6,353 nt of DNA, taken from Balneolales bacterium. Lineage in GTDB: Bacteria > Bacteroidota > Rhodothermia > Balneolales > Natronogracilivirgulaceae. The position numbers were made by a program, and so were the translations under genes. Location: positions 1 to 6,353 of the forward strand of contig SKIC01000235.1 in the NCBI GenBank assembly GCA_007116685.1, read 5' to 3'. The notes below the pieces were generated by a model that worked only from the letters and a program-made list of their open reading frames with translations, ran no database searches and was not told the origin of the DNA. Of this stretch, positions 1-5,644 are shown piece by piece (position 1 is the first letter of the stretch; every line of letters starts with the position of its first letter).

Positions 1-112
1 CATCCGGCCAGGCCTGATGGGAGTGTCCGGAGAAAAGTAAGCGCTCACTTACCTTGAATTTTGAATAGTGTGGCTGAAGTTTTATTGCTAATTCATCAAA
101 TTGATAAGACAT
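1..112 (-). CDS. kynU: Kynureninase-like PLP enzyme, N-terminal fragment (cut by window edge)
   Basis: Only the first 37 codons are present; the gene runs off the left edge. Reading the minus strand from the ATG at 112-110 gives an open frame beginning MSYQFDELA and containing SERLLFSGHSHQAWPD. The segment GHSHQAWPD is, to my knowledge, typical of the N-terminus of a kynureninase/class V aminotransferase-fold group. Members are PLP-dependent; kynureninase cleaves kynurenine or 3-hydroxykynurenine to anthranilate or 3-hydroxyanthranilate plus alanine. The position supports this: it lies 38 bases downstream of tryptophan 2,3-dioxygenase on the same strand, as expected for a kynurenine-pathway operon. 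No terminator or separate promoter is visible in the gap and no Shine-Dalgarno precedes the ATG. The catalytic lysine and PLP site lie outside the window, so another class V fold enzyme remains possible. Confidence 0.68.
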   Translation of the reverse strand, partial: MSYQFDELAIKLQPHYSKFKVSERLLFSGHSHQAWPD

Positions 113-150
113 AAATAACGGTTTTTAGAAAAGTGTATATGGCTAAATGA

Positions 151-963
151 CTAAAATTCACTTCTTATGTACCAAAGATCAGGGAAAATCATTCGGTGTA
201 GTGTTTTCTTGAGATACTCAACTCCCTGCGAGCCGCCTGTTCCCGGTTTTGATCCAATGGTGCGCTCAACCATTTTTACGTGGCGGTAGCGCCATTCCTG
301 CAGGCCTTCATCAAAATCAACGAGCAACTCTGCCAACATCGCTATTTCGGGATCATTTTTCATGATATCTACCAAAATATTTTGATTATGATCGCTTGGG
401 TCGTGGACTAATCCTTTATCGTTTTTTCTGATAGGCATTTCGATATCATAGTTCAAATCTATCAAAAATTTACAGAAGGCTTCCCATATCGTGGTTTCAT
501 CCAGACGCTTTTGAAGAACAGCACGGGTTTTATCGTCTTCCCGGAAGATGTTTAGCATAAATGGTGAGCGTAATCCGCAGATAATCTCAATTCCTCTGAA
601 CTGCACGGATTGGAAACCACTGGCTTGATCCAAAAATCCACGAAAACTTTGAAAAGAAAGCGGTGTCATGGTTTCCAAAATGTCTGTCTGACCAACCAGC
701 GTTTTCATAATTACCAAAATACGGCGTAGCGTTTTTACAGCTGACCATAACTCGTTTTGCTGTAATTGATTTCGGAATAGGTCAAATTCATGCAGAATCT
801 GTTTGAACCATAATTCATAGGCCTGATGTATGACGATAAAGAGCATTTCGTCATGCTGTGCAGGCTTTGATTGTACTTCTTGTAGTTCGAGCAATTCATC
901 CACTTTTAGATAAGTACCGTATGTGAGCGCCATTTTTTGCTGATTTAAATTTTGAGATTTCAT
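151..963 (-). CDS. kynA: Tryptophan 2,3-dioxygenase (TDO)
   Basis: A haem enzyme of the cytosol that opens the indole ring of L-tryptophan with O2 to give N-formylkynurenine, the first step of the kynurenine pathway. The product is 270 residues from the chosen ATG, somewhat shorter than the roughly 300 of the Xanthomonas enzyme. Family signatures run in order: LTYGTYLKVDELL near residue 13, HDEMLFIVIHQAYELWFKQI near 37, FRGFLDQASGFQSVQFR near 107, and WRYRHVKMVERTIG followed by PGTGGS near 225-245. By alignment from memory with the Xanthomonas enzyme, His46 and Arg108 contact substrate, His228 is the proximal haem ligand, and Thr242 of GTGGS binds the substrate amino group. The frame extends four codons upstream to a TTG at 975-973; I prefer the ATG at 963-961. 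Neither start has a Shine-Dalgarno. The kynureninase-like gene follows in the same direction. It appears complete. Confidence 0.96.
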   Translation of the reverse strand: MKSQNLNQQKMALTYGTYLKVDELLELQEVQSKPAQHDEMLFIVIHQAYELWFKQILHEFDLFRNQLQQNELWSAVKTLRRILVIMKTLVGQTDILETMTPLSFQSFRGFLDQASGFQSVQFRGIEIICGLRSPFMLNIFREDDKTRAVLQKRLDETTIWEAFCKFLIDLNYDIEMPIRKNDKGLVHDPSDHNQNILVDIMKNDPEIAMLAELLVDFDEGLQEWRYRHVKMVERTIGSKPGTGGSQGVEYLKKTLHRMIFPDLWYIRSEF

Positions 964-1072
964 TTTACGATACAAAAAAAGTCTAATGTCGCATAATAAA
1001 AGAAGATGTACGAAGCGAGTTTTTCTATTGCTTCTGGTAGATGATGAATAAAAACCTGCTTATGTTCAGCAC
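964..1072. other. Divergent intergenic region between TDO and tatD
   Basis: These 109 bases separate two genes transcribed away from each other, so promoters for both the kynurenine-pathway pair and the tatD-radA pair should lie here. I searched both strands for the Bacteroidota pattern TTTG-N19-21-TAnnTTTG. The best -7-like matches are weak: TATGTTCA at 1061-1068 on the plus strand and TACATCTT on the minus strand near 1007-1000. Neither has a TTG at the expected distance upstream. No strong hairpin, repeat or RNA gene is visible. Confidence 0.5.
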
Positions 1073-1852
1073 ATGAAAAAAACTACTATGATTGACACCC
1101 ATTGCCATATTTATGTTTCTCAATTAGAAAATGATATTGAGGAAGTACTCGACAGAGCTGAAAATGTAGGAATAAGTGATATCCTTATGCCGGCGATAGA
1201 CTTTCAGAGTATCAGACAAATGGATAAACTCTCACATTCCAGCATACGATTCCATAAAATGGCAGGAATTCATCCCTGTGAGATTGGAGAGAGTATTTCT
1301 GAATTAGCTCCCAAGCTCGAACAGGAGGTACATAAAAGCGATATTGTCGGTATAGGTGAAACCGGACTGGATTATTATTGGAGCAAAGATTTTATCGGCA
1401 ATCAGAAAGAATCGCTTAGAATTCATTGTCAGTTGGCTAAAGAAACGGGTAAACCTATCGTTCTGCATAACAGAGATAGCACTTTGGATTTACTGGAAAT
1501 AATAGAAGAGCAGCAGGATGGGAGATTACGGGGAGTTTGGCATTGTTTTACCGGAAATCTGGATGAAGGAAAGCGAGCCCTGGACTTGAATCTTATGTTA
1601 GGAGTTGGTGGTGTTGTTACATTTAAAAATGCAGGCGTTGACAAAACGGTAGCTGACTTACCACTTCCTAGCATGATTTTAGAAACGGATGCGCCCTATT
1701 TAGCTCCGGCCCCGTACCGCGGAAAAAGAAACGAACCATCTTACATCAGGCAAACAGCAATTAAATTAGCTGAGGTCAAAGATTGTTCGTTAGAAGAAAT
1801 AATGGAAGTTACTACAATGAACGCTCGTTCTTTATTTTCGATGGAGGCATAG
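1073..1852 (+). CDS. tatD: TatD-family metal-dependent hydrolase (putative 3'-5' DNase)
   Basis: A soluble TIM-barrel metallohydrolase of 259 residues, the usual family length. Characterised members are Mg-dependent exonucleases acting on DNA or RNA, implicated in DNA repair and nucleic-acid turnover; despite the name, they are not needed for Tat export. Metal-ligand motifs are all present: DTHCH (His10, His12), GIGETGLDY (Glu96), VLHNRD (His132), WHCFTG (His157) and LETDAPYL (Asp206), followed by the conserved arginine- and asparagine-rich RGKRNEPSY at 216-224. An internal ATG at 1088 would give a product beginning MIDTHCHIY, a common family start, so the true start could be five codons later. 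Neither start has a Shine-Dalgarno. The stop codon abuts the radA ATG with no spacing, so the two genes are surely co-transcribed and probably translationally coupled. Which TatD paralogue this is (TatD, YcfH or YjjV type) cannot be told; the symbol is used in the family sense. Confidence 0.93.
   Translation: MKKTTMIDTHCHIYVSQLENDIEEVLDRAENVGISDILMPAIDFQSIRQMDKLSHSSIRFHKMAGIHPCEIGESISELAPKLEQEVHKSDIVGIGETGLDYYWSKDFIGNQKESLRIHCQLAKETGKPIVLHNRDSTLDLLEIIEEQQDGRLRGVWHCFTGNLDEGKRALDLNLMLGVGGVVTFKNAGVDKTVADLPLPSMILETDAPYLAPAPYRGKRNEPSYIRQTAIKLAEVKDCSLEEIMEVTTMNARSLFSMEA
1843..1847 (+). promoter_or_regulatory. Shine-Dalgarno-like GGAGG before radA
   Basis: GGAGG lies five bases before the radA ATG, inside the last codons of tatD. 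It is the only clear Shine-Dalgarno-like motif at a gene start in this window. Because it also encodes the end of TatD (Met-Glu-Ala), it may be coincidental. If used, it would aid re-initiation by ribosomes finishing tatD. Confidence 0.4.
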
Positions 1853-3214
1853 ATGGCAAAAATTAAGACAAAATATGTTTGTTCTGCCTGCGGTTACGAA
1901 ACGGCAAAATGGCTTGGAAGCTGTCCTTCTTGTGGCAAATGGGGAAGTTTTGAGGAAGAGACGGTTAAGAAGAAATCCTCGAAAACACTCCATAAAGCCA
2001 AAATAAACTCGAGTGTTTCGACGGCCACAAAACCAGTTCCTCTAAAAGACATTGATGAGAAGCAGGAGCAGCGATTTTCTTCCGGAATAAGTGAATTGGA
2101 TAGAGTGTTAGGTGGTGGCTTTGTGCCAGGCTCATTTATTTTGTTAGGTGGCGATCCCGGAATTGGTAAAAGTACGATTGCTTTACAGATTGCAAAGTCT
2201 CGACCAGACCTTCAAATTTTATATACAAGTGGTGAAGAGTCAGCTTCGCAAATAAAACAAAGAGCACTCCGCCTTGGCGTGAAAAATGATTCTCTGCTGG
2301 CCTACACCGAAACGGATATTTCCAAAATTATTGACCAGGCTATTACCATCAAGCCCAAGCTTCTGATTATTGATTCTATCCAGACGATATTCAGAACGGA
2401 GTTATCCAGTATGCCGGGCTCGGTGGCACAAATCAGAGAATGTGCCGCTTTATTAATGCAATTAGCCAAGAATGAAGGCATAACGATACTTAGTATAGGG
2501 CACGTTACCAAGGAAGGGGAACTGGCTGGTCCGCGTGTTTTAGAACACATGGTAGATACCGTTCTCCAGTTTGAGGGAGACAAAAATCTCAATTACAGGA
2601 TGATTCGCAGTCTCAAAAACAGATTTGGTGCAGCCCATGAAATCGGTGTTTTTGAAATGCAGGAAAATGGATTGCGGGAAATCACTAATCCATCGGAATT
2701 ATTCATTTCGGAATACGCCCAACCCGTCAGCGGTTCGGCTTTGGTGTGTACAATGGAGGGCTCCAGACCAATTTTACTTGAAGTACAAGCCTTAGTTACA
2801 CCGGCAAATTATGGTACTCCACAGCGAACGGCATCCGGCTTTGATCACAAGCGTTTGTCTTTGCTATTAGCAGTTTTGGAAAAGAGATTCGGGATGCCTT
2901 TCTCAAGTCACGATGTTTTTATTAACATGGCCGGTGGCATAAGAGTTAACGATACTGCCTGCGATTTGGGAATAATTATGGCTTTGGTTTCCAGTATGCA
3001 AGAAAAGCCACTTAATGAAAAAACGGTTTATATAGGTGAGGTAGGATTGAGCGGGGAGATTCGAAAAGTTTCCCGAATTCAACAAAGATTAGATGAAGCT
3101 GCCCGAATGGGAATGAAAGAACTCATAATTCCCAAATACACTGAGAAATTGCCGGTAAAGATTGCTGTAAAAACCATACAAAGCCTGGAGCAGGCACTCA
3201 GGGATATGATGTAA
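1853..3214 (+). CDS. radA: DNA repair protein RadA (Sms)
   Basis: A RecA-like hexameric DNA helicase/ATPase that promotes branch migration and processing of recombination intermediates. The 453 residues match the normal length of about 450-460. Three parts are visible. An N-terminal zinc finger has Cys10, Cys13, Cys24 and Cys27 (VCSACGY and GSCPSCGKW). The RecA-like core has Walker A GGDPGIGKST at 99-108 and Walker B LLIID at 170-174, plus the RadA-specific KNRFG motif at 255-259. The C-terminal Lon-protease-like domain, about 285-453, includes GFDHKRLSLLLAVLEKR and GEVGLSGEIR; in RadA this domain is structural and DNA-binding rather than proteolytic. The start is fixed by the zinc finger and by the abutting tatD stop. 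It is the last gene of the tatD-radA unit, with a strong terminator beginning 15 bases after the stop codon. No key residue is missing. Confidence 0.97.
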   Translation: MAKIKTKYVCSACGYETAKWLGSCPSCGKWGSFEEETVKKKSSKTLHKAKINSSVSTATKPVPLKDIDEKQEQRFSSGISELDRVLGGGFVPGSFILLGGDPGIGKSTIALQIAKSRPDLQILYTSGEESASQIKQRALRLGVKNDSLLAYTETDISKIIDQAITIKPKLLIIDSIQTIFRTELSSMPGSVAQIRECAALLMQLAKNEGITILSIGHVTKEGELAGPRVLEHMVDTVLQFEGDKNLNYRMIRSLKNRFGAAHEIGVFEMQENGLREITNPSELFISEYAQPVSGSALVCTMEGSRPILLEVQALVTPANYGTPQRTASGFDHKRLSLLLAVLEKRFGMPFSSHDVFINMAGGIRVNDTACDLGIIMALVSSMQEKPLNEKTVYIGEVGLSGEIRKVSRIQQRLDEAARMGMKELIIPKYTEKLPVKIAVKTIQSLEQALRDMM

Positions 3215-3229
3215 TCTCCCGGAAATAAA

Positions 3230-3254
3230 AAAAGCCCGAACGAATCGGGCTTTT
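3230..3254. terminator. Rho-independent terminator, probably bidirectional (radA / rpsU)
   Basis: A ten-base-pair hairpin: AAAAGCCCGA at 3230-3239 pairs with TCGGGCTTTT at 3245-3254 around the loop ACGAA. On the plus strand the 3' arm ends in TTTT, giving a U-tract after radA. On the minus strand the A-rich run at 3225-3233 becomes a longer U-tract, so it should also stop transcripts arriving from rpsU. Its position between convergent genes fits that double use. Confidence 0.9.
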
Positions 3255-3262
3255 GAAAATCT

Positions 3263-3294
3263 TTTCGATAATTATGCGTCCATAATTGTCGAAG
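3263..3294 (-). terminator. AU-rich hairpin in the rpsU 3' region
   Basis: A near-perfect inverted repeat: TTCGATAATTATG at 3264-3276 pairs with CATAATTGTCGAA at 3281-3293 around the four-base loop CGTC. There are 13 consecutive pairs with a single G-T wobble, plus one outer wobble at 3263/3294. It begins 20 bases after the rpsU stop codon when read on the minus strand and comes before the GC-rich bidirectional hairpin. It lacks a good U-tract on either strand, so it may be an RNA 3'-end stabiliser or auxiliary terminator rather than a classical terminator. Confidence 0.55.
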
Positions 3295-3313
3295 CTATTC
3301 AGTGAAAATGTGA

Positions 3314-3508
3314 CTAATAGTCGTCTCTTCTTCGACGACGCTCATCGCGAACGCTTTTCTTAAAAGCTTCTCTTTTTTCTTCTGAAGGCTTGGTGTACTG
3401 CTGGCGTTCTTTATATTCTACCATTGTACGAGAGCGCGTAATCATTTTTTTAAAACGGTTGATTGCGCGGTCTATACTTTCGTTATCTTTGACTTTAATA
3501 CCAATCAT
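3314..3508 (-). CDS. rpsU: 30S ribosomal protein S21 (bS21)
   Basis: A small basic protein of the 30S platform, close to the 3' end of 16S rRNA and its anti-Shine-Dalgarno. The product is 64 residues, normal for the Bacteroidota form. It begins MIGIKVKDNESIDRAINRFK, the conserved bS21 N-terminus, has a helical middle (RSRTMVEYKERQQYTKPSEE) and ends with an arginine run, RDERRRRRDDY. The ATG at 3508-3506 is the family start. In Bacteroidota bS21 helps bury the anti-Shine-Dalgarno (published for Flavobacterium, from memory). The upstream leader here has no purine-rich Shine-Dalgarno; it holds a 14-base palindrome ending 10 bases before the ATG (3518-3531). A -7-like TACATTTA lies at 3542-3535 on the minus strand, but no TTG is found at the right distance. 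The ABC-F translation factor gene is divergent, 50 bases away. Confidence 0.96.
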   Translation of the reverse strand: MIGIKVKDNESIDRAINRFKKMITRSRTMVEYKERQQYTKPSEEKREAFKKSVRDERRRRRDDY

Positions 3509-3517
3509 AAAATTGTT

Positions 3518-3531
3518 GAAATTCGAATTTC
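3518..3531. promoter_or_regulatory. 14-bp perfect palindrome in the rpsU/ABC-F divergent spacer
   Basis: The sequence GAAATTCGAATTTC is its own reverse complement; the next pair outward (3517/3532) does not match. It lies nine bases upstream of the rpsU ATG. In DNA it could be an operator. In the rpsU leader RNA it could form a small hairpin, GAAAU/AUUUC with a four-base loop, just before the start codon. The AT-rich composition makes chance palindromes more likely, so the function is inferred only from placement. Confidence 0.35.
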
Positions 3532-3548
3532 GATTAAATGTACTTGTT

Positions 3549-3560
3549 ATAAACGTTTAT
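3549..3560. promoter_or_regulatory. 12-bp perfect palindrome over the ABC-F start codon
   Basis: ATAAACGTTTAT is a perfect palindrome that includes the A and T of the ABC-F start codon (3559-3560). Its centre is exactly 30 bases from the centre of the palindrome at 3518-3531, about three helical turns. It could be part of a shared operator for the divergent pair or a coincidence of AT-rich DNA. Confidence 0.3.
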
Positions 3561-5589
3561 GCTAGGACTTAGTAATATAACGCTTTTTTTATCAAATCGC
3601 TGTCTTTTTAAAAATCTCAATTTTAAAGCTGAGAAAGGTGACCGAATTGGCTTATTTGGTCCGAATGGAGCAGGAAAGACCACGTTATTAAAAGTAATCA
3701 CAGGAAAATTAAAGCCTGAAGAGGGCCAAATTCAATTCACGGGTGATGTGAAAACCGGCTATCTGGAGCAGGAAGTTCTGGAGGTGGATGAGGGTTTGAG
3801 TATTCGTGAACTCGCAATGACTGCTTTTGAAGAAGCTAACCGCCTGGAGCAGAGAATCCAGCAATTGGGAATTGAAATTGCAGAACTGGATGATTACAGC
3901 TCCGAAAGATATCAATCATTACTGGACGAATTGGAGAGAGCTCAAAATCGCTACGAATATCTGGATGGCGACAAAAGAATTGCCAAAACAGAGGATATGC
4001 TCACCGGGCTAGGTTTTCAAGAAGAAGACCTTGACCGTCCGATGTCTGTTTTTAGCGGCGGATGGCGCATGCGTGTGCTTCTTGCGAAGTTGCTCCTACA
4101 AAAACCGGATTTATTGTTACTCGATGAGCCCACAAACCACCTTGATATTGACTCCATTGAGTGGCTGGAAAATTATCTGCAAACGTATCCCGGAGCAGTG
4201 ATTTTGGTGAGTCACGATCGCTGGTTTTTGAATAAAATGGTGAATCATATAGCTGAGTTGCGAAATCAGAAAATCTGGATGTACCCCGGAAATTATGATC
4301 AGTTTTTGGTGCAGCGTGAAGAGCAGGTAGCTTTGCAGGCAAAACAATATGAAGCACAGCAAAGAGAAATTGCTGAAACAGAGCGATTTATTGAGCGATT
4401 TCGATATAAAGCCACAAAAGCCAAACAAGTACAAAGCAGAGTGAAAATGCTGGAAAAGCTTGAGCGTATCGATGCACCGGAACAAACTCAGGCCAGCGTA
4501 AATTTTAGATTTCCTGATCCGCCACCGGCAGGAAAAGTTGTGCTACAGATAGAGAAATTGAATAAAACATACCCAGCTAAAGATGGTAAAAGTGAGGTAG
4601 CGGTTTTTGATAAAGGACAATCATTAGAGATTGAACGTGGCGAGAAAATTGCTATTGTTGGTCCTAATGGTGCGGGAAAGTCTACTTTGGCAAGAATCGT
4701 AAATCATGCCGAACCTTTTGATGGGGAGTGTAAAGATGGCCATAATGTAAGTCGAAATTACTTTGCCCAGCATTTGGCTGATGTGCTGGAATCCGGCAGA
4801 ACGGTATTGGAGGAAATGGAATCGGAAGCCAGAACCACTGAACAAAGACAAAGTATTAGAAATATCCTGGGATCATTTCTTTTTTCCGGTGATGATGTGT
4901 TTAAACCTGTTTCGGTTTTGAGTGGTGGGGAGCGCAGCAGATTGGCATTGGCAAAAACGCTGTTAAGTCCGGCAAACTTTTTAGTTCTTGATGAGCCCAC
5001 TAATCACCTGGATATGCAGTCAAAGCAAATTTTAATTCAGGCTCTTAGAGATTACAAGGGAACAGTTTTGGTAGTCAGCCACGACAGATATTTCTTATCT
5101 GAGTTTGCCAATAAATTTTGGAGAGTAGAGAATGGCAAGGTCACCGAATATGATGGTGGTTTTGATTACTACGAATGGAAGCGTAAAGAACAAGCTGCAT
5201 TGCAGGATAACGGAGCTGCTGAATCGTCTAAAGTAAGTGCCAAGGTGGAGTCAAAAAATGTAGATTCCGAACAAAATATTAGAGGGCCAAAATCCAAAGA
5301 ACAAAAACGTCTTGAGGCGCAGATACGTAATCAGCTTAATGGTGAATTAAAGCCATTAAAGGAAAAAGTAAAAAAATTAGAGAAGCAACTCGAAACGATG
5401 GAAAGTGAGAAGGCCATTTGCGAAGAAAAACTAGCTGATCAGGATTTCTATCAAAGTGGAGATGCTCCTTCTGTGATCAAAAAACACAGCGACCTCAGCA
5501 AGCAAATAGATGAAGTTTTTATGGATTGGACTTCTACAGTTGAACTCATTGAAAACAAAGAAAATGCACTGAAAAAAAGAATTGGGTGA
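3559..5589 (+). CDS. ABC-F family ATPase, YheS-like ribosome-associated factor
   Basis: A cytosolic tandem-ATPase protein of 676 residues without membrane segments. ABC-F proteins bind the ribosomal E site and use ATP to adjust tRNA and the peptidyl-transferase centre. Domain 1 has Walker A GPNGAGKTT at 34-42, signature SGGWR at 166-170, Walker B LLLLDEPTNHLD at 185-196 and H-loop SHDR at 218-221. A charged helical linker at about 245-310 includes ERFRYKATKAKQVQSR. Domain 2 has Walker A GPNGAGKST at 368-376, signature SGGER at 455-459, LVLDEPTNHLD at 475-485 and SHDR at 507-510. A lysine/glutamate-rich coiled-coil tail covers about 575-676. The SGGWRMR signature, the linker wording and the tail match E. 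coli YheS better than Uup, EttA or YbiT, as recalled. Antibiotic-resistance ABC-Fs are a less likely alternative. Both catalytic sites look intact. The start is the family start; there is no Shine-Dalgarno. It is divergent from rpsU. Confidence 0.93.
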   Translation: MLGLSNITLFLSNRCLFKNLNFKAEKGDRIGLFGPNGAGKTTLLKVITGKLKPEEGQIQFTGDVKTGYLEQEVLEVDEGLSIRELAMTAFEEANRLEQRIQQLGIEIAELDDYSSERYQSLLDELERAQNRYEYLDGDKRIAKTEDMLTGLGFQEEDLDRPMSVFSGGWRMRVLLAKLLLQKPDLLLLDEPTNHLDIDSIEWLENYLQTYPGAVILVSHDRWFLNKMVNHIAELRNQKIWMYPGNYDQFLVQREEQVALQAKQYEAQQREIAETERFIERFRYKATKAKQVQSRVKMLEKLERIDAPEQTQASVNFRFPDPPPAGKVVLQIEKLNKTYPAKDGKSEVAVFDKGQSLEIERGEKIAIVGPNGAGKSTLARIVNHAEPFDGECKDGHNVSRNYFAQHLADVLESGRTVLEEMESEARTTEQRQSIRNILGSFLFSGDDVFKPVSVLSGGERSRLALAKTLLSPANFLVLDEPTNHLDMQSKQILIQALRDYKGTVLVVSHDRYFLSEFANKFWRVENGKVTEYDGGFDYYEWKRKEQAALQDNGAAESSKVSAKVESKNVDSEQNIRGPKSKEQKRLEAQIRNQLNGELKPLKEKVKKLEKQLETMESEKAICEEKLADQDFYQSGDAPSVIKKHSDLSKQIDEVFMDWTSTVELIENKENALKKRIG

Positions 5590-5611
5590 GATGGATTAAT
5601 TTGTATCTTCG
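5582..5611 (+). promoter_or_regulatory. Bacteroidota-type promoter for the membrane protein gene
   Basis: TTG at 5582-5584 and TATCTTCG at 5604-5611 are separated by 19 bases. This matches the known Bacteroidota primary-sigma pattern, TTTG then 19-21 bases then TAnnTTTG, with five of six specified bases in the -7 element. Transcription would begin near 5615-5620, giving a leader of about 25-30 bases. The -33 part overlaps the last codons of the ABC-F gene. Confidence 0.6.
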
Positions 5612-5625
5612 TACACATTAATTCA
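5592..5625. repeat. Imperfect dyad centred on the -7 element
   Basis: Arms at 5592-5605 and 5612-5625 pair over 14 positions with one mismatch (5601/5616) and one G-T wobble (5594/5623), leaving the six-base centre TCTTCG. The centre lies inside the -7-like element TATCTTCG. It could be an operator occluding the promoter, or a weak hairpin ending the ABC-F transcript; no U-tract follows, which argues against a classical terminator. Confidence 0.45.
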
Positions 5626-5644
5626 GGATTACAAAATTTGAGAA

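Noticed and set aside
1012..1034. Inverted repeat GAAGC ... GCTTC in the TDO/tatD divergent region.
   Set aside because: Five-base arms with a 13-base loop are expected by chance.
1061..1068. TATGTTCA as a -7 promoter element for tatD, which would put the transcript start almost at the ATG (a leaderless message).
   Set aside because: Only four of six specified consensus bases match and no TTG lies 19-21 bases upstream.
3535..3542. TACATTTA on the minus strand as an rpsU promoter -7 element.
   Set aside because: The -7 match is fair, but there is no -33 TTG at the required spacing, so it is mentioned under rpsU only.
3390..3572. A 60-residue plus-strand open frame overlapping rpsU and the ABC-F start.
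   Set aside because: It is antisense to rpsU, overlaps the ABC-F start in another frame and has no recognisable protein features; a shadow frame.
4052..4485. Antisense open frames of 101 and 122 residues within the ABC-F gene, and similar ones inside tatD and radA.
   Set aside because: All lie opposite strongly conserved coding sequence and have no family resemblance or start signals.
4120..5015. A near-repeat, GATGAGCCCAC with matching flanks, at about 4123 and 4990.
   Set aside because: These encode the two Walker B DEPTNHLD motifs of the tandem ATPase domains; an ordinary result of domain duplication.
5570..5589. A run of seven A bases near the 3' end of the ABC-F gene, as a possible programmed frameshift site.
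   Set aside because: It sits a few codons before the stop, no conserved coding continues in another frame, and no stimulatory structure stands out beyond the promoter dyad.
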